A stretch of DNA of 64,000 nt from Planctobacterium sp965279005 (GTDB lineage: Bacteria > Pseudomonadota > Gammaproteobacteria > Enterobacterales > Alteromonadaceae), in contig CBDIHK010000021.1 in NCBI GenBank assembly GCA_965279005.1, positions 224,327 through 288,326 on the forward strand, written 5' to 3'. A program made the position numbers and the translations under genes. Shown here piece by piece: positions 35,659 to 43,466 of the stretch. The notes below the pieces were generated by a model. It did no database searches. It had not been told where the DNA came from and saw nothing but the letters and a program-made list of their open reading frames with translations. The first letter of the stretch is position 1; each line of letters begins with the position of its first letter.

Positions 35659-35970
35659 CTATTCAGAGAGGGTATTTTTGAGGTTGGCCAAGGTTACAAA
35701 CAAGCTTTCCATTTGTTTCACCACTATTGCGAGCGAGTGTTCTACCTGTTCTTCAGATTGCGCAGGCAGCATCGCAATGTTGCCCGCCAGCTCTTCCAAA
35801 TAAGGCTGGAAGCGGTTGCTCCGTACTGTGAAACCGGCATCTTCGGCAAATATTACTTTGTGCTTCGCCTTGCCCTGGGCTTGCAGCTGATCCAATGCTT
35901 GGTCAGCGTCCAGCGCCTTGCGGTAGATGACTTGTAAGTTTTGGTTGAGTTTTTCAATTACTGAATCCAT
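35659..35970 (-). CDS. Hypothetical helical protein
   Basis: A 103-residue protein, apparently all-helical and cytoplasmic, beginning MDSVIEKLNQNLQVIYRKALDADQAL, with KHKVIFAEDAGFTVRSNRFQPYLEELAGNIAML in the middle and ESLFVTLANLKNTLSE at the end. I cannot assign a family. It may be co-oriented with the upstream intron-adjacent gene and is divergent from the YjfB-like gene at 36124. Confidence 0.6.
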   Translation of the reverse strand: MDSVIEKLNQNLQVIYRKALDADQALDQLQAQGKAKHKVIFAEDAGFTVRSNRFQPYLEELAGNIAMLPAQSEEQVEHSLAIVVKQMESLFVTLANLKNTLSE

Positions 35971-36123
35971 AAAAATCCTAAAGGATGGGAATTTGCTGCC
36001 GATAACGTGAGGAAGTGGGTAATTCTGCCTGCTTTTAAACCCGGCGACAAGCCGATTGCGCTAGCTATTCATTGCGGATTAGTTAGTACAAATGGTCAAA
36101 ACGCCACAACGAGGAACTTTGGT

Positions 36124-36309
36124 ATGGAAATTTCAGGTAGTACTTCTGGAAGGTCCGACGCGTCACTCGAACTCAAGGGCTTGCAGTTGGCTAAAGACCA
36201 ACAAAAAGCAGAGGGTGAGCAGACGCTTCAGCTGCTAGAATCAGCTGGCGTACCGAAATCATCATCAGCCAACCCGGCATTGGGCGGAAATATCGATACT
36301 TTCGCTTAA
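36124..36309 (+). CDS. YjfB-like small protein (putative motility family)
   Basis: A 61-residue protein with the layout of YjfB-type proteins: a short MEIS start, a helical segment (LQLAKDQQKAEGEQTLQLLESA) and a C-terminal NPALGGNIDTFA resembling the conserved NPxLGxxxD tail. The family is annotated as putative motility protein, but its role is unproven. I chose the ATG at 36124, with GAGGA nearby, over an ATG 39 codons upstream. It lies close to two other unassigned small genes. Confidence 0.55.
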   Translation: MEISGSTSGRSDASLELKGLQLAKDQQKAEGEQTLQLLESAGVPKSSSANPALGGNIDTFA

Positions 36310-36327
36310 TTCCCAGCTACTACCCCT

Positions 36328-37356
36328 CTAGCTAGGATGTAGATGTAAATCCACCGGCGTTTTGCCAGGTTGGCCACCGATCTCTCGGACGAGTTTGGGA
36401 ACCAAATAACCTGGCTGACGCTTTATCACTTCTGCCATAATTTCACGAGCCCGTCTGTCTGGCACATCAAAATGGGCTGCTCCCTGCACTTTATCCAGCA
36501 TATGTAGGTAATAGGGCATGACACCCGCGGCAAACAGCGCTTGGTTTAGCGCGATCTGTGCCGGTGCTGAATCGTTTATTTTGTTCAATAGTACCGCTTG
36601 GTTTAACAGCGTCACCCCTTGCGACCGCAACGCCAATAGCTTTGCCCTAAGTTCGGCATCAATTTCATTGGCGTGGTTGATGTGCAGGATCATCACTGGG
36701 TTGAACTTGCCTTTGGCAAACCAGTGGACAAATTCATCGCTGATCCGCGATGGGATAACCACCGGCAGCCGGGTGTGGATGCGCAAGGTTTTCACGTGGG
36801 GGATTTGTCCAATCTGCCCCGCCATCCAAGCCAGGTGGCTATCTTTGGCCATCAAAGGGTCACCCCCAGAAAAGATAACCTCATCAATCTTGTCATCCGC
36901 CGCAATATAATCAAATGCCTGCTGCCATTGGGATTTGTTCAGGCTATTGTCCTGATAGGGAAAATGACGGCGAAAACAATAGCGGCAGTTCACCGCGCAG
37001 CCACCGCGTACAATCAACAGAACCCGCGACTGGTACTTATGCAACAGGCCCGGTACCTGGTTGTCTTGTTCCTCCAGCGGATCTTGGCTGTAGCCTTCGG
37101 CTAGTTGGAATTCGGCAGTTTGGGTGAGCACCTGCAACAGCAAGGGATCACACGGGTTGCCCTTTTGCATGCGCCGGGCAAAAGGCCGGGGTACCCGCAA
37201 TGGAAACAGCTTGCGCGCTTTGGCCGCTTCCAGCCAGGCTTGGGTTGGAATTTCGAGGAATTGCAGCAACTGCAATGGGTCAGTAAAGCTCTGGGCTAAG
37301 TCTTTTTGCCAGTTAGGCTCAACAGTGACCGGTTTTTTAGGTATTATCTGCGGCAA
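36328..37356 (-). CDS. epmB: EF-P beta-lysylation protein EpmB (lysine 2,3-aminomutase)
   Basis: A 342-residue radical SAM enzyme that isomerises lysine to beta-lysine for modification of elongation factor P. The cluster motif is CAVNCRYCFRRHFPY. It also has DPLEEQ, VPGLLHKY, IFSGGDPLMAKD and the C-terminal GYLVPKLVREIGG, all matching EpmB rather than the larger KamA. Translation appears to start at TTG (37356). It is divergent from efp across a 34-bp gap, so the two promoters must overlap the neighbouring coding ends. Confidence 0.94.
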   Translation of the reverse strand: MPQIIPKKPVTVEPNWQKDLAQSFTDPLQLLQFLEIPTQAWLEAAKARKLFPLRVPRPFARRMQKGNPCDPLLLQVLTQTAEFQLAEGYSQDPLEEQDNQVPGLLHKYQSRVLLIVRGGCAVNCRYCFRRHFPYQDNSLNKSQWQQAFDYIAADDKIDEVIFSGGDPLMAKDSHLAWMAGQIGQIPHVKTLRIHTRLPVVIPSRISDEFVHWFAKGKFNPVMILHINHANEIDAELRAKLLALRSQGVTLLNQAVLLNKINDSAPAQIALNQALFAAGVMPYYLHMLDKVQGAAHFDVPDRRAREIMAEVIKRQPGYLVPKLVREIGGQPGKTPVDLHLHPS

Positions 37357-37390
37357 TTGTGTGCTACCTGCGAAGAAATTAAGAGGAACT

Positions 37391-37960
37391 ATGGCTAATT
37401 ACAGCACGAATGAGTTCAAATCGGGCCTAAAAATAATGCTCGACGGCGAACCTTGCAACATTTTAGAGAACGAATTTGTAAAACCGGGTAAAGGCCAGGC
37501 CTTCAACCGCGTTAAAATCCGCAAGTTGATCTCGGGTAAAGTATTGGAAAAAACCTTTAAATCAGGTGACTCGGTTGAAGGTGCAGATGTCATGGATCAC
37601 GAACTAGCCTACTTGTACAACGACGGCGAATTCTGGCATTTCATGAACAATGAAACCTTCGAGCAAATCCCTGCTGATGAAAAAGCCGTAGGCGATGCAG
37701 TCAAGTGGCTAGTAGAAAACGACACCTGTACTTTGACCCTTTGGGATGGCTCCCCCATTTCGGTGACGCCACCTAACTTTGTTGAGCTAGCAATCACTGA
37801 AACCGATCCAGGCTTAAAAGGCGACACCGCTGGTACTGGCGGCAAACCCGCAACCTTGTCTACCGGCGCAGTAGTACGTGTACCATTATTCGTACAAACC
37901 GGCGAAGTGATTAAAGTCGACACCCGTACCGGCGAATACGTTTCACGGGTTCAAAAGTAA
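37391..37960 (+). CDS. efp: Elongation factor P
   Basis: A 189-residue three-domain tRNA-mimic that relieves ribosome stalling at polyproline stretches. Lys34 lies in FVKPGKGQAF, the site beta-lysylated by EpmA and EpmB, both encoded in this window. Domains II and III end in VKVDTRTGEYVSRVQK. The ATG at 37391 follows an AAGAGGAA ribosome-binding site. A strong terminator follows. Confidence 0.97.
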   Translation: MANYSTNEFKSGLKIMLDGEPCNILENEFVKPGKGQAFNRVKIRKLISGKVLEKTFKSGDSVEGADVMDHELAYLYNDGEFWHFMNNETFEQIPADEKAVGDAVKWLVENDTCTLTLWDGSPISVTPPNFVELAITETDPGLKGDTAGTGGKPATLSTGAVVRVPLFVQTGEVIKVDTRTGEYVSRVQK

Positions 37961-37981
37961 GTTAACTCCTGTCTACAGTGG

Positions 37982-38025
37982 AAATGTCGCAAATTGATAG
38001 CTTCAATTTGCGACATTTTTTATTC
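37982..38025 (+). terminator. Rho-independent terminator after efp
   Basis: AAATGTCGCAAATTG (from 37982) pairs with CAATTTGCGACATTT across a 7-nt loop and is followed by a T-run. The stem is 15 bp and perfect. Confidence 0.88.
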
Positions 38026-38192
38026 TTAATTCTAGCTTATACTTCCAAAAAGCTAACCAATACAACTACATACTAATCAACGCAAAACTGCTTCCCGAAC
38101 CAAACAACAGTCTTTAAATTAAAGTGTACTTGAGTGCTTAACCACCTCATGGTAGCTTAGCTTGGTTTAACAAAGGATTATGGTGAAGTGTT

Positions 38193-38816
38193 ATGGAATT
38201 TTTTCTTCATCCGCACAATATTGTGTTTACCGCAGGGTACGGAATACTGCTCCTAATGCTGGTGCTAGAACTAGCGGCGTTGCTCATGGGGATGTCATTC
38301 CTTAACATGGGTGACGATGTCATTGATTTTGATGTTGATGAACCCGGTAGCATATTGGGAGCCATGAGTTTCCTGAACCTCGATAAAGTCCCCTTGATGA
38401 TTTGGCTCGCGACTTTAGTTTTCTTCTTTGCCAGCGCCGGGCTCAGTATCAACTTTACCAGTAGTTCACTATTTGCCATGGTCTTGCCGACGCTCCTGTC
38501 AGTTCCCATCGCCGCCTTTATAGGCCTAGCGTTGACCAAACGATTTGCCACGGTCTTCTCTAATGTGGTGCCCAAAAACGAGTCTTACCATATCTCGGAA
38601 GATGAATACCCAGACTACATCGCCACTATATCGGTTGGAACCGCAAAACAAGCGCTAGCGGCACGGGCCACCTTTACCGACAAGTACAACACCAAACACA
38701 CTATTTCGGTGATCCCGCTACCGGGCTCACCCGATATCGAACAAGGCACGCAAGTTGTGCTGGTTCAAAAACAAGGGATCAACTGGTTGGTTGAGCCCCT
38801 CACCACAAACACTTAA
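38193..38816 (+). CDS. yqiJ: YqiJ-like membrane protein (NfeD/OB-fold family)
   Basis: A 207-residue inner-membrane protein with three transmembrane stretches (about 12-35, 70-88 and 93-115) and a C-terminal OB-like domain (TISVGTAKQALAARATFTD, GTQVVLVQKQGINWLVEPL). The layout equals E. coli YqiJ, which is always paired with the flotillin YqiK. It lies 28 bp before the flotillin gene, and both are likely one transcript. Confidence 0.85.
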   Translation: MEFFLHPHNIVFTAGYGILLLMLVLELAALLMGMSFLNMGDDVIDFDVDEPGSILGAMSFLNLDKVPLMIWLATLVFFFASAGLSINFTSSSLFAMVLPTLLSVPIAAFIGLALTKRFATVFSNVVPKNESYHISEDEYPDYIATISVGTAKQALAARATFTDKYNTKHTISVIPLPGSPDIEQGTQVVLVQKQGINWLVEPLTTNT

Positions 38817-38844
38817 ATTAAACTTTCATACTCAAGAGGTAACC

Positions 38845-40623
38845 ATGGAAACACTGTCTACAGGCGGTACGTCGCAATTGATGTTCTTTCTGATCCTAGG
38901 CGTTGGGGTATTTGTCTTTATCGCTATCTTAGGCTTGATACTGTCAAGGCTATACAAAAAAGCTACCAAGGATACAGCCCTGGTCAAAACCGGCCTAGGT
39001 GGCGAAAAAGTGATTATGACCGGAGGAACATTGGTGATCCCAAGCTTGCAAGAAATCGCCCTGGTCAATATGGAAACGCTGCGCATCACTGTGGTACGCA
39101 GGGGCGAAGATGCCATGATCAGTAAGGATAACCTACTGGTGGATATTGAAGCCGACTTCTTCATCCGTGTGGATCCGAAAAAAGAATCCGTCACCACTGC
39201 GGCACAAACACTCGGTGATCGGTTGGGCTCACCAGAACGGGTGAAAGAAGTAATGGAAAGCAAACTGGTTGACGGTTTGCGTTCATCCGCTGCCGGCATG
39301 GCCATGAATGAAATGCACTTAAACCGCCAAACCTTCGTACAAAATGTACAACAAGCGGTTGCTGAAGACCTCAGTCAAAACGGTTTGATGCTGGAATCAG
39401 TGGCACTCACGAGCTTTAACCAGACACCGCAAGAATACTTCAAGCCGGACAATGCCTTCCATGCGACTGGTTTAGCATTGTTAGCCACCATTACCGAGCA
39501 AAAGAAAAAGGAAACCAATGATACCCAGCTCAAAGCAAAGGTTGAGATTGAACAAGCCAACCTCGATGCCGAGACTAAATCTTTGGAAATCCAGAGACAG
39601 TCTGAAGAGCTCAAGCTAGCGCAAGACAAAGCCATCAAAGAAGCGGCGGCAGCGCAGGCAGCCCAGATTGCAGTGAAAGAAGCAGAGCAGAAAAAGCTAG
39701 CAGAAACCGCTGAGATCGAACGCGAGCAAGCCATTAAAGCAGCACAAATCACCTCACAGCAGGAACTGGAAAGGCAAAAAGTAGCCAAAGACAAGGCGGT
39801 TAGGCAAGCGCAGATCCTGAGCCAACAGGAAATAGAAGTGGCTGAGGCTGACAAGTTGATTGCCGTGGCACAAAAATCTGAAGAAGAAAGTGCCGCCAGG
39901 GCCAAAGCGGCAGAAGCCAATATCCAGCAAGTAGAAAACGAAGAGCAAGTAAAAACCACCCAGGAAGTTGCCCAAGCCAACAGGGCCAAGCAAATCCAGG
40001 TTATCGCTGCCGAACAGGATGCTGAGCAAGAAAAAGTGCGTAAGGTAATAGAGTCCGAAGCACAACTAGAGTCAGCCAAAAACGAAGCAATGGCCATCGA
40101 AGTCCAGGCTGAAGCCCAAGCCAAGGCGGAAGAGCTTAAAGCACAAGCCGCTAAAATCACCTATGAGACCGAAGCCCAGGGTAAACTTGCGCTTAACTCT
40201 GCTGAAAACACCCTATCCGCTGAAATACTGGAGTACCGCAGGGCTGAAATCATGTTGAACCAGTTGCCTGAAATCATCAAGCAATCAGTGGCGCCGATGG
40301 AAAACATCGACTCCATCAAGATCATGCAAGGTTTTGGCAACGCCGGACAAGGCCAGGCGACAGAAGGCCAAACGGCAAATTCTGGCAGTATGGGCAGCTT
40401 GGTAGAGCAGTTGCTTAGCTACAGATTACAGGCACCCGTGGTAGACAAAGCGCTAGCTGATTTAGGCATCGTGGGCAACGGCGAAGGCTTGGAAGATTTG
40501 CTCACCAAAGGTCCATCAATCAACACTGGTGAAGCTAAAGAAAGCGACACTAAAGCAGCATCGGATGACACCGCTGGAACCACACCAAATGAGGGCGCAG
40601 ATAACGCGGTAAAAAAGAAATAG
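38845..40623 (+). CDS. yqiK: Flotillin family protein YqiK
   Basis: A 592-residue flotillin. One N-terminal transmembrane helix (about 9-33) precedes an SPFH/band-7 domain (GGTLVIPSLQEIALVNMETLRI, DLSQNGLMLESVALTSFNQT), a very long Glu/Ala/Lys/Gln coiled coil (about 215-450) and a flotillin C-terminus (EILEYRRAEIMLNQLPEIIKQ). Such proteins form oligomeric membrane microdomain scaffolds. The start is the ATG at 38845 after AAGAGGT. It is somewhat longer than E. coli YqiK (553), with a polar C-terminal tail. Its partner yqiJ is immediately upstream. Confidence 0.9.
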   Translation: METLSTGGTSQLMFFLILGVGVFVFIAILGLILSRLYKKATKDTALVKTGLGGEKVIMTGGTLVIPSLQEIALVNMETLRITVVRRGEDAMISKDNLLVDIEADFFIRVDPKKESVTTAAQTLGDRLGSPERVKEVMESKLVDGLRSSAAGMAMNEMHLNRQTFVQNVQQAVAEDLSQNGLMLESVALTSFNQTPQEYFKPDNAFHATGLALLATITEQKKKETNDTQLKAKVEIEQANLDAETKSLEIQRQSEELKLAQDKAIKEAAAAQAAQIAVKEAEQKKLAETAEIEREQAIKAAQITSQQELERQKVAKDKAVRQAQILSQQEIEVAEADKLIAVAQKSEEESAARAKAAEANIQQVENEEQVKTTQEVAQANRAKQIQVIAAEQDAEQEKVRKVIESEAQLESAKNEAMAIEVQAEAQAKAEELKAQAAKITYETEAQGKLALNSAENTLSAEILEYRRAEIMLNQLPEIIKQSVAPMENIDSIKIMQGFGNAGQGQATEGQTANSGSMGSLVEQLLSYRLQAPVVDKALADLGIVGNGEGLEDLLTKGPSINTGEAKESDTKAASDDTAGTTPNEGADNAVKKK

Positions 40624-40667
40624 ATTCGATAATCTAGGTAATCAGCTGCTTAACCAGGCACAGCCTA

Positions 40668-40698
40668 ACAGCCAGCTAAATTAGCTGGCTGTTTTTTT
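40668..40698 (+). terminator. Rho-independent terminator after yqiK
   Basis: ACAGCCAGCTAA pairs with TTAGCTGGCTGT across a single-base centre, followed by seven T. It ends the yqiJK transcript. Confidence 0.88.
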
Positions 40699-40734
40699 AT
40701 GGCAGTGCCATTATTAGTGGCCAACTGGCACTGC

Positions 40735-41163
40735 TTAAATCACATTCAATGTGACCTCAATATTGCCACGGGTAGCGTTAGAATAAGGGCAAACTTGATG
40801 CGCCTTATCCACCAGCTGCTGTGCCTGTTCCTTGTCCATATCGCCAGTGGCAATGTTTAGGGTCACGGCAATGCCAAAACCCACATCAATAGTACCAAAG
40901 GCAACATGGGCTTCGATATGCAGGTCTGCTGGCAACGTGATTTTGGCCTGTCCCGCTACAAACTTCATGGCTCCCATAAAACAGGCTGAATAACCTGCAG
41001 CGAATAATTGTTCAGGGTTGGTGCCTTCACCACCCGCTCCCCCCATTTCAACGGGAGTTGCGAGCTTTACATCCAAACGGCCATCATCACTGGCTGAATG
41101 CCCTTCCCGGCCACCGGTAGTTTTAGCTTTGGCGGTATAAAGTACTTTGTTTAACGCTGTCAT
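40735..41163 (-). CDS. ohr: Organic hydroperoxide resistance protein (Ohr)
   Basis: A 142-residue OsmC/Ohr-family thiol peroxidase that reduces organic hydroperoxides, using the cysteine pair visible at Cys61 (YSACFMGAMK) and Cys125 (HQVCPYSNATRGN). The N-terminus TALNKVLYTAKAKTTGGREG and NPEQLFAAGYSACF are typical of Ohr rather than OsmC. I use the ATG at 41163, preceded by GAGGAACC; the frame extends 26 codons further upstream without support. The regulator ohrR is divergent across a 109-bp operator region. Confidence 0.95.
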   Translation of the reverse strand: MTALNKVLYTAKAKTTGGREGHSASDDGRLDVKLATPVEMGGAGGEGTNPEQLFAAGYSACFMGAMKFVAGQAKITLPADLHIEAHVAFGTIDVGFGIAVTLNIATGDMDKEQAQQLVDKAHQVCPYSNATRGNIEVTLNVI

Positions 41164-41180
41164 AATGGTTCCTCTTTCAA

Positions 41181-41204
41181 ATTTATTTTGCACACAAACT
41201 AAAT
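41181..41204. promoter_or_regulatory. Putative OhrR operator, ohr-proximal
   Basis: ATTTATTTTGCACACAAACTAAAT contains TTTGCACACAAA, near-palindromic and close in sequence to the second site at 41231. Both lie between ohr and ohrR. Binding by the MarR-type OhrR is inference from position and symmetry. Confidence 0.5.
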
Positions 41205-41230
41205 ATAACTGAGGAAATTCCTGATTGCAA

Positions 41231-41250
41231 ATATTTTGCATGCAAATTAA
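41231..41250. promoter_or_regulatory. Putative OhrR operator, ohrR-proximal
   Basis: The segment contains the perfect palindrome TTTGCATGCAAA (41235-41246) flanked by AT-rich arms. It shares ATTTTGCAnnCAAA with the ohr-proximal site. It lies about 25 bp before the ohrR start, so autorepression is likely. Confidence 0.55.
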
Positions 41251-41272
41251 AATGTTTTAATGAGGAGGCTAT

Positions 41273-41722
41273 ATGTCAAAACAAGACCTACGACTAGACA
41301 AGCAGATTTGCCACCGGCTGTATATGGCACATAACACGGTAACCAAAGCCTACCGGCCACTATTGGCAGAGCTAGGCCTGACCTATCCACAGTACTTGGT
41401 GATGATGGCACTATGGCAGCATGAAAAACTGCTTGTGGCTGAGTTGCAAGCCGAGACCCAAATCGACGCAGGTGCCCTTACCCAAATATTAAAAAAGCTA
41501 AAAGACAAAGGCTTTTTGGATCTGGTGTTAGATAAATCCGACAAGCGCAAAAAACACGTACAACTGACAATTTCAGGCGCAGCCCTTAGCAATGCAGCAG
41601 AAAGCATTCCCAGCAAGTTAAGGTGCCAGTTCCCATCATTGTCTGGGCAAGACAGCGAGACCCTCATCACCCTATTGGATCATCTGATCCAGGATCAAAA
41701 GGCTGCCCTTGATGACAAATAA
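41273..41722 (+). CDS. ohrR: OhrR, MarR-family peroxide-sensing repressor
   Basis: A 149-residue MarR-type winged-helix repressor. The reactive cysteine expected of OhrR is present near the N-terminus (Cys13, LDKQICHRLYMAHN) and the DNA-binding part reads LTYPQYLVMMALW, IDAGALTQILKKLKDKGFL and DKRKKHVQLT. It should release the ohr promoter when Cys13 is oxidised by organic hydroperoxides. An AGGAGG ribosome-binding site precedes the ATG. Its 3' end overlaps epmA by 11 bp. Confidence 0.94.
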   Translation: MSKQDLRLDKQICHRLYMAHNTVTKAYRPLLAELGLTYPQYLVMMALWQHEKLLVAELQAETQIDAGALTQILKKLKDKGFLDLVLDKSDKRKKHVQLTISGAALSNAAESIPSKLRCQFPSLSGQDSETLITLLDHLIQDQKAALDDK

Positions 41723-42692
41723 ACATCCGTTGTGGCAACCCAGTGCCAGTATCGCCATCTTGCAAAAACGGGCGCAAATACTCGCAGATATCCGCTCATT
41801 TTTCGCAAAGCGCCAGGTAATGGAAGTGGATACGCCATTGTTGGCTAGTAAACCGGTAACGGATCCCCACTTGGTGAATTTTAGCTGCCAATTTGTCTCG
41901 CCCATTAGTGCTGTGCAGCAAACCCTATACCTGCAAACCTCACCTGAATATGCCATGAAACGGTTATTGTGTGCTGGCAGCGGTGATATTTACCAACTGG
42001 GTAAAGCCTTCCGCAACGAAGAGGCAGGCCGGCACCACAACCCAGAATTCACCCTGCTCGAGTGGTACCGCCTGGACTTTGACCACTGGCAGCTAATGGA
42101 AGAAGTGGCAGACTTATTGGCTTTGGTGTTGGGCTGTATAAAGGTTGATAAAGTCAGTTATGCCAGCCTGTTCCGACAGTACCTTGGCATTGATCCCTTG
42201 GATACCGGCCTAGCCCATTTGCAGCAGGCCTGTATTCAACAGGGTTTTGCCGATTTGGCACAACGCGAATCCAACAAAGATACCCTATTGCAACTGCTGT
42301 TTAGCCATGTGATCGAACCGCAAATTGGCCAAGCACAGCCCTGTTTTGTTTACCACTTCCCAGCCAGCCAGGCCGCCTTGGCGAAAATCAGCCAGCAAGA
42401 CAAGCGGGTTGCAGAGCGGTTTGAGGTCTACTACCAAGGCATTGAGTTGGCCAATGGTTTCCATGAACTGCAAAGCGCACAAGAACAACGGTATCGATTT
42501 GAGCAAGATAACCTGCTACGACAACAAATGGGATTAGCACAAGTTCCGATTGATGAAAGCTTGCTAGCGGCCCTGGAAAAAGGACTACCGGCATGTGCGG
42601 GAGTCGCGCTGGGGTTTGACAGGCTATTGATGCTGGCGTGTTCGCTAGAAACGATTAGTGAGGGTATGCCTTTTTCGATTACACATGCCTGA
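41712..42692 (+). CDS. epmA: EF-P--lysine lysyltransferase EpmA
   Basis: A 326-residue paralogue of class II lysyl-tRNA synthetase catalytic domains that attaches beta-lysine to EF-P. It shows WQPSASIAILQKRAQILADIR, the motif 2 region FRNEEAGRHHNPEFTLLEWYR and the motif 3 segment CAGVALGFDRLLML. It lacks the anticodon-binding domain, as expected. The ATG at 41712 lies inside the end of ohrR (11-bp overlap), implying translation coupled to the redox repressor. Its substrate EF-P and the partner enzyme EpmB are encoded 4-5 kb upstream. Confidence 0.94.
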   Translation: MTNKHPLWQPSASIAILQKRAQILADIRSFFAKRQVMEVDTPLLASKPVTDPHLVNFSCQFVSPISAVQQTLYLQTSPEYAMKRLLCAGSGDIYQLGKAFRNEEAGRHHNPEFTLLEWYRLDFDHWQLMEEVADLLALVLGCIKVDKVSYASLFRQYLGIDPLDTGLAHLQQACIQQGFADLAQRESNKDTLLQLLFSHVIEPQIGQAQPCFVYHFPASQAALAKISQQDKRVAERFEVYYQGIELANGFHELQSAQEQRYRFEQDNLLRQQMGLAQVPIDESLLAALEKGLPACAGVALGFDRLLMLACSLETISEGMPFSITHA

Positions 42693-42719
42693 GCGTAAGC
42701 CTGTGCTTGGTTTACAGAA

Positions 42720-43205
42720 TTAGGCCGCTTGGCCACCGGCAAGGCGCGAAACAATATCAATGTGCAGGTGCGTTTGCTGGTTTTTGATGGCTGTGACCAA
42801 TTCTTTGATAGCAATGGTCATAGTCAAAGGTTGGCGGTACAAGCGGTTGGTTTTGTTTTCCCAATCTTCATCCCTTGCAGGGTTGAAACCATTAGCCCAA
42901 ACCGCGGCACCGCGACGGATGGGCGACAAATCGGCTTTCACATTGGCATGTAGGTAAAAACCCTTGTCGTTAGTAAGTACCAACGCCTTGGGGATCACCT
43001 TCATCTTGCTGGGGTCAGGATAGAAATGGTTTTCTTCACCAATTTGCGCTTTAGTTTTGCCTTCGGCGTTGAGTACCTGGCCACCCGGATAGTTCGCACC
43101 GTCAAAAACCTGCTCAGTGGTGGGATAAAAAACACTTGATGCTGCCATAATCTCAGGCTTTATAACCCGATTAATTTCAGCAATATCAAACGTCAATATG
43201 GTCAT
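42720..43205 (-). CDS. Hypothetical protein, possibly DUF3085-related
   Basis: A 161-residue soluble protein I cannot assign firmly. It starts MTILTFDIAEINRVIKPEI, contains KALVLTNDKGFYLHANVKADLSPI and VWANGFNPARDEDWENKT, and ends in a helical segment (IAIKELVTAIKNQQTHLHIDIVSRL). The FDIAEI start and the segment LTNDKGFYLHAN resemble the pattern of DUF3085 proteins, but weakly. It stands alone between epmA (convergent) and hutH. There is no signal peptide. Confidence 0.65.
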   Translation of the reverse strand: MTILTFDIAEINRVIKPEIMAASSVFYPTTEQVFDGANYPGGQVLNAEGKTKAQIGEENHFYPDPSKMKVIPKALVLTNDKGFYLHANVKADLSPIRRGAAVWANGFNPARDEDWENKTNRLYRQPLTMTIAIKELVTAIKNQQTHLHIDIVSRLAGGQAA

Positions 43206-43407
43206 TCTTGTACTACTCCAGGCCTTGCTTTGTGTGTATAAAGACAGGTAAAAAATAAATTCATCTTGGGCGCTAAATTCTAATCATTTATAACTCCAGG
43301 GCAAGAAGAATAATGCAAGGAAAATCAACGACTAACAATTATGGTTTGGCACTGTGCAAGGTTCTCTAAGGAGTACTGCTATGATCCGTTTGCTCGGGTG
43401 ATATAAA

Positions 43408-43440
43408 ACAAAGTACCAGCGACTCCTGGGAAGCCGCTGG
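43408..43440 (-). terminator. Terminator of the hut operon
   Basis: On the minus strand CCAGCG (complement of 43435-43440) pairs with CGCTGG (complement of 43416-43421), with a 13-nt loop that can form a small inner stem. A partly T-rich tail follows. It lies 26 bp after the hutH stop. Confidence 0.5.
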
Positions 43441-43466
43441 GGGGATATTAATGAATGGCGTTTTGA

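Noticed and set aside
37982..38025. The hairpin after efp as a possible operator for the yqiJK genes
   Set aside because: A 15-bp perfect stem followed by a T-run directly after a stop codon is a terminator.
39375..40160. A 261-codon minus-strand frame antisense to the flotillin gene
   Set aside because: It mirrors the repetitive coiled-coil codons of yqiK and gives a Cys/Ser/Ala-rich sequence without motifs.
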